Source: Pseudomonas sp. B28(2017)
Lineage (GTDB): Bacteria; Pseudomonadota; Gammaproteobacteria; Pseudomonadales; Pseudomonadaceae
Reading direction: 5' to 3'
Length of the DNA: 64,000 nt
NCBI RefSeq assembly: GCF_002113025.1
Contig: NZ_NEJH01000005.1
Span: forward strand, 186,001-250,000
The translations under genes were made by a program, and so were the position numbers. Numbering within the stretch: position 1 is the first letter of the stretch; every line of letters begins with the position of its first letter. Below the pieces are notes generated by a model. The model had not been told where the DNA came from. It ran no database searches and saw only the letters and a list, made by a program, of their open reading frames with translations. Below are positions 8,890-17,046 of the stretch, piece after piece.

Positions 8890-10162
8890 CGAATCCAGCG
8901 ACACGCTTCAGTATCGGAAAGCTGTTTCCAGCGCCGTATTGACGACTTTCGCCCAGGCATCAAAAATAGTAGTCGGCTTTCTTATTCTGAAGTTAATCGC
9001 CCTATATTTAGGGCCTGACGGACTGGGGAAGCTTGGCCATTTTATGAGCCTGACTTCGATACTCGCTCTGCTGGCTGGCGGAGGTATTAGTCATGGAGTT
9101 ATAAAATATTCTGCCGAGTATAGAAAAGACAAATTTAGCCTCTATAGGCTATTGAGCACGGCCTCGGCTTTTGCATTTGTATTTTCTGCTTTACTGGCTT
9201 TGTTGTTTTTGCTGTTTTCTCGCCCAATATCAATGTTCATTCTTGGGGATGGCAACCTTGCCTGGGTGATATCGTCACTATCAGTATTTCAGCTGATACT
9301 CGCCTTTAATATGCTATTCTCTTCTGTTGCTAATGGCCTTGCCGATGTTAAGTCGTTCGCGTTTGCTCAGATAATTGGTAATTTAATATCGCTGCCATTT
9401 GCCTGGTTGTTGATATCAAAATTCGGATTGTCGGGTGCGGCAATTGCGATTGTGTCGATTTTGGCAATGGCGGCATTTCCAAGTCTTTATTTGTATCTAA
9501 GGTCTTCGCTACGCTTCAGGTTCAGACGGAGGAAAATAGATCCGACACTACTTAAAAAGTTAAGCTGGTTTAGTTTGATGCTGTGCGTGAGCGCTATCGC
9601 ATTTCCCGTAGTTGAAATATATATTCGACAAAGTCTGATCAGTAATTCCGGCTACACTCAAGCAGGGATTTGGCAAGGACTTATTAGGCTGTCGAGTGCG
9701 TATTTGGGGTTCTTTAGTGTTTTTTTGGCATCATACTTCATGCCGATGATATCTCGAACTAGCAATAAGAAAGAAGTCGAAAGCCTAACTCTTAAGTTTA
9801 TAGTTTTTGTCATGGTTGTTTTTGCCGCAGGAGGGGGAGTACTTTATTTTTGGCGAGATTTTTTTATCCCTTTACTGCTTTCCAGTGAGTTCGAGGGGCT
9901 AAATAATTTCCTTATATATCAGCTCATTGGCGATTTTTTTAAAGCTTCTAATTATGTTATCGGTTTTATTGCGGTTGCGAGGGCGGCAACTCGTACTTAT
10001 ATCATTTCAGAGGTTTTTCAGGCTGGTCTATTCGTATTTCTAACATTCTTGATTGGTCGATTTATTGTTGGTGCCGAGGGTGTCACGATTGCATATATGA
10101 TTTCATATATTATATGCTTTTTCGTTGGTGTTGTTGTGTTGAAATTCTGGGTGCGTAGTTAA
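8879..10162 (+). CDS. wzx: O-antigen flippase, WzxE-like
   Basis: A polytopic MATE/MOP-superfamily membrane protein of 427 residues with about 12 hydrophobic segments. It should flip the undecaprenyl-PP-linked repeat unit to the periplasm. The pattern resembles WzxE, the flippase for Fuc4NAc-containing enterobacterial common antigen: LKLIALYLGPDGLGKLGHF near the start, AGIWQGLIRLSSAYL mid-way, and YQLIGDFFKASNYVIGF near the C-terminus. This fits wecE next to it. The start is GTG 8879, inside the end of wecE, with only a weak ribosome site. AT-rich codon use suggests horizontal origin. Its stop overlaps the wzy start. Confidence 0.88.
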   Translation: MTRNESSDTLQYRKAVSSAVLTTFAQASKIVVGFLILKLIALYLGPDGLGKLGHFMSLTSILALLAGGGISHGVIKYSAEYRKDKFSLYRLLSTASAFAFVFSALLALLFLLFSRPISMFILGDGNLAWVISSLSVFQLILAFNMLFSSVANGLADVKSFAFAQIIGNLISLPFAWLLISKFGLSGAAIAIVSILAMAAFPSLYLYLRSSLRFRFRRRKIDPTLLKKLSWFSLMLCVSAIAFPVVEIYIRQSLISNSGYTQAGIWQGLIRLSSAYLGFFSVFLASYFMPMISRTSNKKEVESLTLKFIVFVMVVFAAGGGVLYFWRDFFIPLLLSSEFEGLNNFLIYQLIGDFFKASNYVIGFIAVARAATRTYIISEVFQAGLFVFLTFLIGRFIVGAEGVTIAYMISYIICFFVGVVVLKFWVRS

Positions 10163-11280
10163 TGTCATTTGAGTTTGTTTGGCCTATTTACGCCGTATTC
10201 ATATTTTTGGCCGTTTCCGGTGGCACGGAAATGTTGATTAAGCAGGGGTGGGTCAAGCAACTTGCAGTTTTTTCATCCGCTATAGTTCTTGTGCTTTTAG
10301 CGGCGTTGCGAAGTATTGGCGTTGGTAGCGATGACGTCGCGTATGCAGATATGTTCGCGAACGTACCCGTTTTTTTTGGTTGTGATGAGTTTTTGTGCGG
10401 TTACAGTTACTCACAATTCAATATAGAACTTGGGTTTTTTACCTTGCTGTCAGTGCTGCGCACTTTCGGCAGCGAGCCTTACGTGCTTTTCGGTGTGGTG
10501 GCATTAGCCTCTATTGCGCTTAATGTCAGGGCAATAAAGTTCTTTTCCCCCCATGTTGGCAGTGCGGTTCTTGTATATTTCTGCCACTTCTATCTAAACA
10601 AAGAGCTAAATGCTATTCGTCTTGGCTTGGCTTCCGCGATTCTTTTTTGGGCAGTAACGCTTATTCCTGTACGGAAGGTCGGCGTGTTTATTCTTCTGGT
10701 GATCTGTGCCGCATTTGTACATGTGTCATCATTGTTGATTCTATTGCCGTTCGCTATTTATCAGCTTCGACCAAGTCGTAGTGTTTATGCGGCGGTCGCG
10801 CTTGCTCTCCTGGTATTTACAGCTTTTTTTGATATACAAACATTATTTTCTTATTTGATTAACTTCGGGTTCATAGGTGAGAAAATAAATTTGTATCTCA
10901 ATGCGGACATATATAACTTTCCGTTGCCATTGCTCAGTGCCGTAAATTTAAAGAATTTAATTTTTGTGGGGGTGGCTTTAGCTTTTTGGCGACAAATTTC
11001 GGGTAGGTATGAGCATTTTGAGTTGGTGTTCTGCTTCTTTTTTTGCGCAACGTTTATACGGATAGCTCTCGGTGATTTTGCAATCGTCGCGGGAAGGAGT
11101 TATGCCGCTATTTCGATGTTTGAGTACGTCATGTTGCCTTTTGTCGTTTTCTCGTTATGTGGTAAATGGTTGGGCTATGCTCTAATAGTGTTGTATGCAG
11201 GACTGACTTTGTACTTGAATTTGACCGATAATGCGGGTTGGTCAGGGGAAGCGGTTCAATTTTTTAATTTTAATAATTAG
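10162..11280 (+). CDS. wzy: O-antigen polymerase, EpsG-like Wzy
   Basis: A 372-residue integral membrane protein with about ten hydrophobic segments, and the only polymerase candidate in the locus. It has features of the EpsG family of polymerases: LRSIGVGSDDVAYADMF near the first loop, LNKELNAIRLGLASAI in the middle, and FVHVSSLLILLPF. It should link repeat units in the periplasm. The ATG is in TAATG, overlapping the wzx stop by one base, so the two are translationally coupled. Wzy proteins diverge quickly, so the call rests on topology and position. Confidence 0.8.
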   Translation: MSFEFVWPIYAVFIFLAVSGGTEMLIKQGWVKQLAVFSSAIVLVLLAALRSIGVGSDDVAYADMFANVPVFFGCDEFLCGYSYSQFNIELGFFTLLSVLRTFGSEPYVLFGVVALASIALNVRAIKFFSPHVGSAVLVYFCHFYLNKELNAIRLGLASAILFWAVTLIPVRKVGVFILLVICAAFVHVSSLLILLPFAIYQLRPSRSVYAAVALALLVFTAFFDIQTLFSYLINFGFIGEKINLYLNADIYNFPLPLLSAVNLKNLIFVGVALAFWRQISGRYEHFELVFCFFFCATFIRIALGDFAIVAGRSYAAISMFEYVMLPFVVFSLCGKWLGYALIVLYAGLTLYLNLTDNAGWSGEAVQFFNFNN

Positions 11281-11295
11281 TAAGTAGAGAGTAAA

Positions 11296-12507
11296 TTGAA
11301 AAATATACTTTTTGTGTTGGGTGGCCTATCTATGGGTGGCGTAGAAACCTACGTGGTCCGATTGGCCACCGAATTACAGAAGCAGGGCCACACCGTTACT
11401 GTGATTTTGCTTTCCAGTAAGCATGATAATTTACTCTTCCAAAAGCTATCGTCTGTAGCAACGGTTCACATTGTTGAGTATTTTCCATTTTTTGGAGCGT
11501 CCAGTTGGCTAAATGCTTTAGTGCCAGCGAGTGCGCGTTCTCATGCTCATTTTGATGTGGTGCATGTTGTAGATTTATTGACGCTGTCATATATGTACTT
11601 TCAGCGGGAAAAATATTCTTTCAGTGCGTTATCTATTGGTATCTACCACTCTCGAGAAATTGTATGGTGGCGCGATCGAAATATTTATTTTAGAAAGAAG
11701 ATGCTTGAGTTGTACGATCAGAATGTAAGGCTCACTCTATTTCCCAATGAGAGTACTGCGGAGATTGCAGGCACGTACAAGGCTTTAGATAGTGGCGAGG
11801 TGATGCTGTTACCATTGGGTGTTTCACTTGAAAATTACAGGATGTGTTGTCCTGGTAAGTTGTCATTAAAGCTGATATCTGTTGGTCGTCTTGTGGATTT
11901 TAAAGTTTACAACCGGCATGTTATATCCATATTGTCAAGCTTACGGCTTATCGATGACTTTCAGTATTTCATATATGGTGACGGGCCCGAAAGAGAAGCG
12001 CTTGAAAGTTACTCTGTTCAGTGTGGTGTAGCGCAGTTTGTGCACTTTATGGGTGAAGTGAAGTATTCGGATCTTCCTGAAATATTTAATGATGCATTTT
12101 GCTTTATAGGCTCCGGTACCACTCTCATTGAAGCCTCTGCAGCGGGGGTGCCATCAATTGTCGGTATAGAATCGATATCGACTCCTCATACTTGTGGCTT
12201 TTTTTCTGAAATTGACGGCTACTCGTACAATGAGGCTTCAGCCACAACGCGTCGAATTCCTATTGTGGAGTGCATAGAAAAGCTATATCGAATGGAGGAT
12301 CCCCAATATAATTCTCTGTCCGATGCGCATCGAACTAAAGCTGGTCAGTTCAATATTGAAGATACAACTTCAAAATTTATCGATTTGACGACGTGTTACC
12401 CGGATTTTAAAATTCGTTTCAGTAGATGCCGCGCTATACTTTCTTTTGTGTGCTCTGTTATCAAGCTCGGGCCAAAGGCTCTTAAATCAAGATTTGATGT
12501 CGTGTAA
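11296..12507 (+). CDS. Glycosyltransferase, GT4 family
   Basis: A 403-residue GT-B-fold glycosyltransferase. The N-terminal domain opens with LGGLSMGGVETYVVRLA, typical of GT4. The C-terminal donor domain has ISVGRLVDFKVYNR, YGDGPEREALESY, and the E-x7-E-like region TLIEASAAGVPSIVG. It should add one sugar of the O-unit at the cytoplasmic face. Donor and acceptor cannot be told from sequence. The start is TTG 11296, 15 bases after wzy, behind AGTAGAGAG. The C-terminal 40 residues beyond the GT domain are not recognised. It is the last intact gene of the AT-rich block. Confidence 0.85.
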   Translation: MKNILFVLGGLSMGGVETYVVRLATELQKQGHTVTVILLSSKHDNLLFQKLSSVATVHIVEYFPFFGASSWLNALVPASARSHAHFDVVHVVDLLTLSYMYFQREKYSFSALSIGIYHSREIVWWRDRNIYFRKKMLELYDQNVRLTLFPNESTAEIAGTYKALDSGEVMLLPLGVSLENYRMCCPGKLSLKLISVGRLVDFKVYNRHVISILSSLRLIDDFQYFIYGDGPEREALESYSVQCGVAQFVHFMGEVKYSDLPEIFNDAFCFIGSGTTLIEASAAGVPSIVGIESISTPHTCGFFSEIDGYSYNEASATTRRIPIVECIEKLYRMEDPQYNSLSDAHRTKAGQFNIEDTTSKFIDLTTCYPDFKIRFSRCRAILSFVCSVIKLGPKALKSRFDVV

Positions 12508-13131
12508 GATTTTATCTGAAAAGCCTTTTGTATTTCATTGGGTAGTTCGACAGAACATTTGTCATTTTTGAAATATGGGGTAACCTCAAAATTTTTCCGG
12601 GGGCTACAAGGTTCGTGAGCTTTTGCTTCCGGTTGACAAAGTCTGATCGCCACCTCTTCGACACGCCGCGTGGTGTAATCTCGCGGTACATCTGTCGGAA
12701 TCTTTTGAATATCTATCCCTCTCCAGAAAAGAAAACAACGCTATCTTTTGATCTTGATGGGGAGGCGGATGCTTGCCTGGAGGTGGACGGCGGAGGGGGC
12801 GTATGGTTGGTACGAATCAGGCAGATCCTTTGGTGGCAGGAGAGGGTATGCGCCCACCATCCTGTAGCTCCAGGTTCTTGGATAAACTTCTATGGTTATC
12901 CGTTCTACTGTTTTGGCTAAAATATTCGGGTTGTCAAGAGCGCTTAATCGTACGTTGAGCAGCCGACATCAGGCTGAATACCGTTGATGCAAACGTTTGA
13001 AAATGCTGATGGTTCCTCTCGTCACATTCGGTATAATTTACAATTTTAGCGCCTGTAGTGCCGGTTCCTGAATCTGCAAGATAATGAGATGATTTTACGA
13101 TTGCCCCAACAAATGGTGGCAAGGGAATTCA
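12508..13131. other. Decayed stretch without an intact gene
   Basis: About 620 bases between two O-antigen genes hold no intact reading frame. A 61-codon frame at 12773-12958 contains one hydrophobic segment (KLLWLSVLLFWLK) and could be the start of a lost membrane protein, but I cannot match it to a family. With the broken genes that follow, this looks like a deletion and decay zone. Confidence 0.55.
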
Positions 13132-13297
13132 ATGCTTAAACTCGAAGATGTAAATTTTGCCGTTGTAGGTCTCGGTTATGTAGGCCTGCCGCTGGCTGTA
13201 GAGTTTTGCAAAAAAAATGCGTGTGGTTGGGTTTGATATCAGCATGGCAAAGGTTGATGCAGAGGAATCCGGTGCGAGGTATCAGTTCGATGTTTAG
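13132..13297 (+). pseudogene. N-terminal relic of a UDP-sugar dehydrogenase (WbpA/TviB type), frameshifted
   Basis: The first frame (13132-13236) encodes MLKLEDVNFAVVGLGYVGLP, the NAD-binding GxGYVGLP start of UDP-GlcNAc or UDP-ManNAc/GalNAc 6-dehydrogenases, and stops after 34 codons. The family sequence resumes in the next frame from 13217 (MRVVGFDISMAKVDA) until TAG at 13295. The shift falls in a run of eight A bases (13210-13217). Seven would restore the usual F-G-K-K-M-R-V-V reading. The remaining 350 or so residues are absent. An intact parent would oxidise C6 of a UDP-HexNAc to a uronic acid. The gene is clearly dead. Confidence 0.85.
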
Positions 13298-13903
13298 GAC
13301 TCACACTGGTAGCACCGTTTGCCCTGATGTTTTACCTGTGAGCGAGTATAGTTTGTATGTGTCGAAGTTTGATGCTTATAAACATTGTTCTGATGTAGTG
13401 AGTGCTTATGCAACGCTTTCTCAGACACTTGGCAAAAAAAATCCGTTTATTTTGGTAGGTGAGACAAGTTTGCCGGAGACTAAATGTGTCGGGTCTTTGA
13501 CTGAAACTCCAAGTGTTGAGGGGCGGGTGCTATTGTTAGGCGCGATTCCTTATAAGAGTCTGCCTCCTTTGTATCAGCATGGACCCTTGAATATCTTCGT
13601 ATCGTCCTGCGAGAACTGTTTCAATATTTTTCTGGATACGCTGGTTTCTGGAAAGTCGATGTTTTGCTCCAACATGATTACCATGTCGGAGTTCGGGAAA
13701 GATGCAGCGCTTCATTTTTTTTTGTTTGATTCAAAGAGCCAAAGTAGTGTGCTGGCCGAGGCGCTTTCAACTCCTGCGCTATTGAATAAGTTGTCCAGTG
13801 CGACCGTTTTGCAGAGCGACAAATTTTATTGGAACAGTACCTCGAAAAAGCCCGGTCCGGGTCGCTGGCGTTGGCCAAACGCTCAAAAGAAGGTGGTTGC
13901 TAG
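13298..13903 (+). pseudogene. C-terminal relic of a GT4 glycosyltransferase
   Basis: The frame carries an eroded GT-B C-terminal domain: SKFDAYKHCSDVVSAYATL, PFILVGETSLPE, LLLGAIPYKSLPPLYQH, IFVSSCENCFNIFLDTLVSG and SNMITMSEFG. It resembles the donor domain of GT4 enzymes with the usual S-x-x-E-N-x-P-x-x-x-L-E-A region worn down (P to F, E to D). The N-terminal half is missing and is fused to the dehydrogenase relic. Near 13840-13850 the ancestral frame appears to shift: an alternative frame reads LALAKRSKEGGC and stops at 13901-13903, directly abutting the next ATG. An open frame from 13206 to 13907 survives, but I regard it as non-functional. Confidence 0.75.
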
Positions 13904-15148
13904 ATGAGAATCCTGGTGGTTACGCAATATTTCTGGCCTGAGTCTTTCATTATTAATGATTTGGTCAAGGCTTTGACGGCTCAAGGGCACGATATCAAGG
14001 TTCTTACTGGTAAGCCGAATTACCCTGATGGGGTTATCTTTAGCGGCTACAGTGCTTCTGGGTATCAGGAAGAAAAATTCGAGTCTTCCGTTAGTGTTTG
14101 TCGCGCACCACTCAGGCCACGTGGTGTTTCCGGTGCAAAAAATCTTGTGTTGAACTATTTGTCGTTTGTTTTAAATGGCCTCAAGTTTTACCCAAGAGCA
14201 GTAAAAGGTGAGCATTTTGACGCGATTTTTGTGTTTGCACCTTCACCTATTACCTCGGTAATTCCTGCGATTTACTTGAAGTGGAAACTCAGGAGCCATC
14301 TGGCCGTATGGGTCCAGGATCTCTGGCCGGAGAGCTTGAGTGCAACTGGATTCATAAAGAACAAAGCAATATTGCGCGTTGTTGGCTGGTTGGTGAAAGG
14401 CATTTACGCCTTCGTCGATACGCTTCTTGTCCAGTCGAGGGCATTTCGTGAGCCTGTCGCCCGTTATTCCAACCCTGGCAAAGTTGTGTACTACCCAAAC
14501 TCCTATCAGGACGCGCCACCGAGTGTAGAGGAGACCCGGATTCCTGCATCTTTGCTCGCGGAGCTCGAAAGTCATTTCTGTCTTGTTTTTGCCGGCAACC
14601 TGGGGACCGCACAGTCGGTCGAAACCCTCGTTGAGGTAGCTGACAAGCTTCGCCATTTGTCGGAACTCAGGATTGTTTTGGTCGGAAGCGGCAGTATGTT
14701 GGACTGGATTGAAACCCAGAAGAAAAACCGGGTTTTGGACAACCTTATTCTTGCCGGACGCTTTGCGGCCACTGAAATGCCGCATTTTTTCAGCCGTGCC
14801 GAGGGATTGTTGGTGACGTTGAAGCAGAATGAGGCGTTCTCCTATACCATCCCCAGTAAAGTCCAGGCTTACCTGGCAGCCGGGAGGCCGATCATCGCTG
14901 CTCTGGACGGAGAGGGCGCGCGCGTCATTCAAGAGGCGGGTGCCGGCCTGACCACTGCGGCGCAAGACGCCGATGGTATGGCCAACTGCATTGAGCAACT
15001 TTTCCGCATGACCTCGGATGAACGGGAGTCATTGGGACGGGCGGGTCGGGCGTACTACCTCGAGCATTTCGAGATGGAGCGGCAAAGCCAGCGTTTGGTC
15101 GAAATCCTCAGTAGCAGGATCAATGAATTAAAAGGTAGCTCAAAATGA
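13904..15148 (+). CDS. Glycosyltransferase, WbuB-like (GT4)
   Basis: A 414-residue GT-B enzyme of the WbuB family. It starts with VVTQYFWPESFIINDLVKAL and has LTGKPNYPDG, VWVQDLWPESLSATGF, and the donor-domain blocks VFAGNLGTAQSVETL and IPSKVQAYLAAGRPIIAA. WbuB proteins usually transfer an L-FucNAc- or L-QuiNAc-type residue onto the lipid-linked primer sugar. This fits the three downstream genes that make such a donor. The ATG follows immediately after the broken glycosyltransferase. The gene is GC-richer than those before 12.5 kb. Its stop overlaps the next ATG (15145-15148 ATGA). Confidence 0.88.
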   Translation: MRILVVTQYFWPESFIINDLVKALTAQGHDIKVLTGKPNYPDGVIFSGYSASGYQEEKFESSVSVCRAPLRPRGVSGAKNLVLNYLSFVLNGLKFYPRAVKGEHFDAIFVFAPSPITSVIPAIYLKWKLRSHLAVWVQDLWPESLSATGFIKNKAILRVVGWLVKGIYAFVDTLLVQSRAFREPVARYSNPGKVVYYPNSYQDAPPSVEETRIPASLLAELESHFCLVFAGNLGTAQSVETLVEVADKLRHLSELRIVLVGSGSMLDWIETQKKNRVLDNLILAGRFAATEMPHFFSRAEGLLVTLKQNEAFSYTIPSKVQAYLAAGRPIIAALDGEGARVIQEAGAGLTTAAQDADGMANCIEQLFRMTSDERESLGRAGRAYYLEHFEMERQSQRLVEILSSRINELKGSSK

Positions 15149-16002
15149 AAGTTCTTGTGTTAGGGGTCACCGGAATGCTGGGTAGCACAGTGTTCAGGCA
15201 ATTCCATGGAAACCCGCACTTTGAGGTGTGGGGCACTTTGCGCAATCCGGGCGGCGCAAAATACTTTTCTGAGGACATGCACAGTTCGTTGATCAGTAAT
15301 GTCGACGTGCTTGACCAGGACTCGCTGGTTTCGGTTCTGGCACGGGTCAAGCCGGATGTCGTCATCAACTGCGTCGGGCTGATCAAACAATTGGCCGATG
15401 CCAAGGACCCCCTTTCCGCACTCCCTATCAATGCCATGTTGCCGCATCGCATTGCCAGGTTGTGTGCGTTGTCCGGTTCTCGCTTGATTCACATCAGCAC
15501 CGATTGCGTGTTCTCTGGCCGTAAAGGCATGTACACCGAGGAGGATATCTCCGATGCAGAGGATCTCTACGGTAAGTCCAAGTACATCGGTGAGCTTCAC
15601 ACGAACCTGAATGCCGTCACGCTGCGAACCTCGATCATTGGCCACGAACTGGGGAGCCAGTATTCGCTGGTGGACTGGTTCCTCTCCCAGAACGGGCAGG
15701 TCAAGGGATATGAGAAAGCCATTTTTTCAGGGCTTCCAACCGTAGAGCTGGCGCGTGTCATTCGGGACTACGTGATCCCGAATCCACAGCTCAACGGCCT
15801 GTATCATGTTTCGGTGGCGCCGATTGACAAGCTGTCGCTTCTGCAGCTGGTAGCGGAAGTTTACGGAAAGGAAATCGATATCGTCGCGGATAGCCAGGTA
15901 GCTATAGATCGGTCGCTGGATTCATCGAAATTTCAGGCAGCAACCGGTTACGTTCCACCTTCGTGGTTGGAATTGGTTAAATCGATGCGCGCGTTGCGTT
16001 GA
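15145..16002 (+). CDS. RmlD-like nucleotide-sugar reductase, probable WbvR/QnlB role
   Basis: A 285-residue short-chain dehydrogenase of the RmlD fold: VLGVTGMLGSTVF (NADPH loop), ISTDCVFSGRKGMY, and catalytic YGKSKYIGE. Next to it lie a CapE/WbjB-like dehydratase and a C2 epimerase, so it should reduce the 4-keto group of the UDP-L-sugar intermediate. The FnlB/WbjC reductases of the UDP-L-FucNAc pathway are about 370 residues, with an extra C-terminal cupin domain. This protein lacks that domain and matches the shorter WbvR type of the UDP-L-QuiNAc pathway. The choice of product is therefore an inference from length. Confidence 0.8.
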   Translation: MKVLVLGVTGMLGSTVFRQFHGNPHFEVWGTLRNPGGAKYFSEDMHSSLISNVDVLDQDSLVSVLARVKPDVVINCVGLIKQLADAKDPLSALPINAMLPHRIARLCALSGSRLIHISTDCVFSGRKGMYTEEDISDAEDLYGKSKYIGELHTNLNAVTLRTSIIGHELGSQYSLVDWFLSQNGQVKGYEKAIFSGLPTVELARVIRDYVIPNPQLNGLYHVSVAPIDKLSLLQLVAEVYGKEIDIVADSQVAIDRSLDSSKFQAATGYVPPSWLELVKSMRALR

Positions 16003-16035
16003 TCATTAAATTCAATCAGGTTTGGGAAGGTAGTT

Positions 16036-17046
16036 ATGTTCGATAATAAGGTTTTGATGATCACGGGCGGTACGGGCTCGTTTGGCCATACGGTGTTGAA
16101 GCGTTTTCTGGATACCGATGTAAAGGAAATTCGCGTATTCAGCCGTGACGAGAAAAAACAGGAAGATATGCGCATTGCCTTGTCGAATGACAAAGTGAAG
16201 TTCTATATCGGTGACGTACGTGATCGCGATAGCCTCGATCAGGCTATGGTGGGTGTGGATTACATTTTCCACGCCGCAGCGCTGAAGCAAGTGCCTTCCT
16301 GCGAGTTTTACCCGATGGAAGCCGTGCGTACCAACGTCATGGGTACCGAAAACGTATTGAATGCGGCCATTGCTTCGGGTGTGCAGCGTGTTGTTGTGCT
16401 CAGTACCGACAAGGCTGTTTACCCGATCAATGCCATGGGTATTTCCAAAGCCATGGCTGAAAAGCTGATGGTTGCAAAATCGCGGATGATTCCGGCGAAA
16501 GGCCCGGTGATTTGCGCAACTCGCTACGGTAACGTCATGGCATCACGCGGTTCGGTGATCCCGTTGTTCATTAATCAGCTGCAGAACGGCGAACCGCTGA
16601 CTGTCACCGACCCGAACATGACACGTTTCCTGATGTCGCTCGAGGATTCTGTCGACCTGGTTCTGCACGCATTCGAGCATGCCGAGCAAGGCGATATTTT
16701 CGTCCAGAAAGCACCGGCCTCGACAGTGGCGGACCTGGCACAAGCGCTCAAGGAACTGTTTGCTCGCGACAATGCCGTCAAGGTCATTGGTACTCGCCAT
16801 GGCGAAAAGCTTTACGAGTCGCTGATCTCCCGTGAAGAAATGGCCAAGGCCGAAGACATGGGACGCTACTACCGTATTCCTTCGGACAATCGCGACCTTA
16901 ACTACAAGAAGTTTTTTGTCGAGGGCGAACAAGAGATATCCGATCTCGACGATTACACCTCCCACAATACAGAGCGTCTCGATGTAGAAGGCGTGAAGAA
17001 AGTTCTTTTGAATCTGGATTACATTCAGGAGCAACTTGATGCTTAA
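16036..17046 (+). CDS. UDP-GlcNAc 4,6-dehydratase/5-epimerase (WbjB/FnlA/WbvB type)
   Basis: A 336-residue extended SDR that removes water from UDP-GlcNAc and inverts C5, the first step to UDP-L-6-deoxy-HexNAc sugars. Motifs: TGGTGSFGHTVL (cofactor), AAALKQVPSCEFYPMEA, and LSTDKAVYPINAMGISKAMAEK, in which Met takes the place of the usual catalytic Tyr (S-M-K), as in the CapE and FlaA1/WbpM families. GTRHGEKLYESLI is near the C-terminus. GGGAAGG precedes the ATG. The stop overlaps the start of the epimerase gene by eight bases. Confidence 0.92.
   Translation: MFDNKVLMITGGTGSFGHTVLKRFLDTDVKEIRVFSRDEKKQEDMRIALSNDKVKFYIGDVRDRDSLDQAMVGVDYIFHAAALKQVPSCEFYPMEAVRTNVMGTENVLNAAIASGVQRVVVLSTDKAVYPINAMGISKAMAEKLMVAKSRMIPAKGPVICATRYGNVMASRGSVIPLFINQLQNGEPLTVTDPNMTRFLMSLEDSVDLVLHAFEHAEQGDIFVQKAPASTVADLAQALKELFARDNAVKVIGTRHGEKLYESLISREEMAKAEDMGRYYRIPSDNRDLNYKKFFVEGEQEISDLDDYTSHNTERLDVEGVKKVLLNLDYIQEQLDA

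Noticed and set aside
12615..12920. A 101-codon frame in the gap after the GT4 gene
   Set aside because: It has no ribosome site, no conserved pattern and mixed composition. Treated as part of the decayed stretch.
13206..13907. A 233-codon open frame as an intact glycosyltransferase gene
   Set aside because: Only the C-terminal half of a GT domain is present, motifs are eroded, the first 30 residues come from the shifted dehydrogenase relic, and the native C-terminus lies in another frame.
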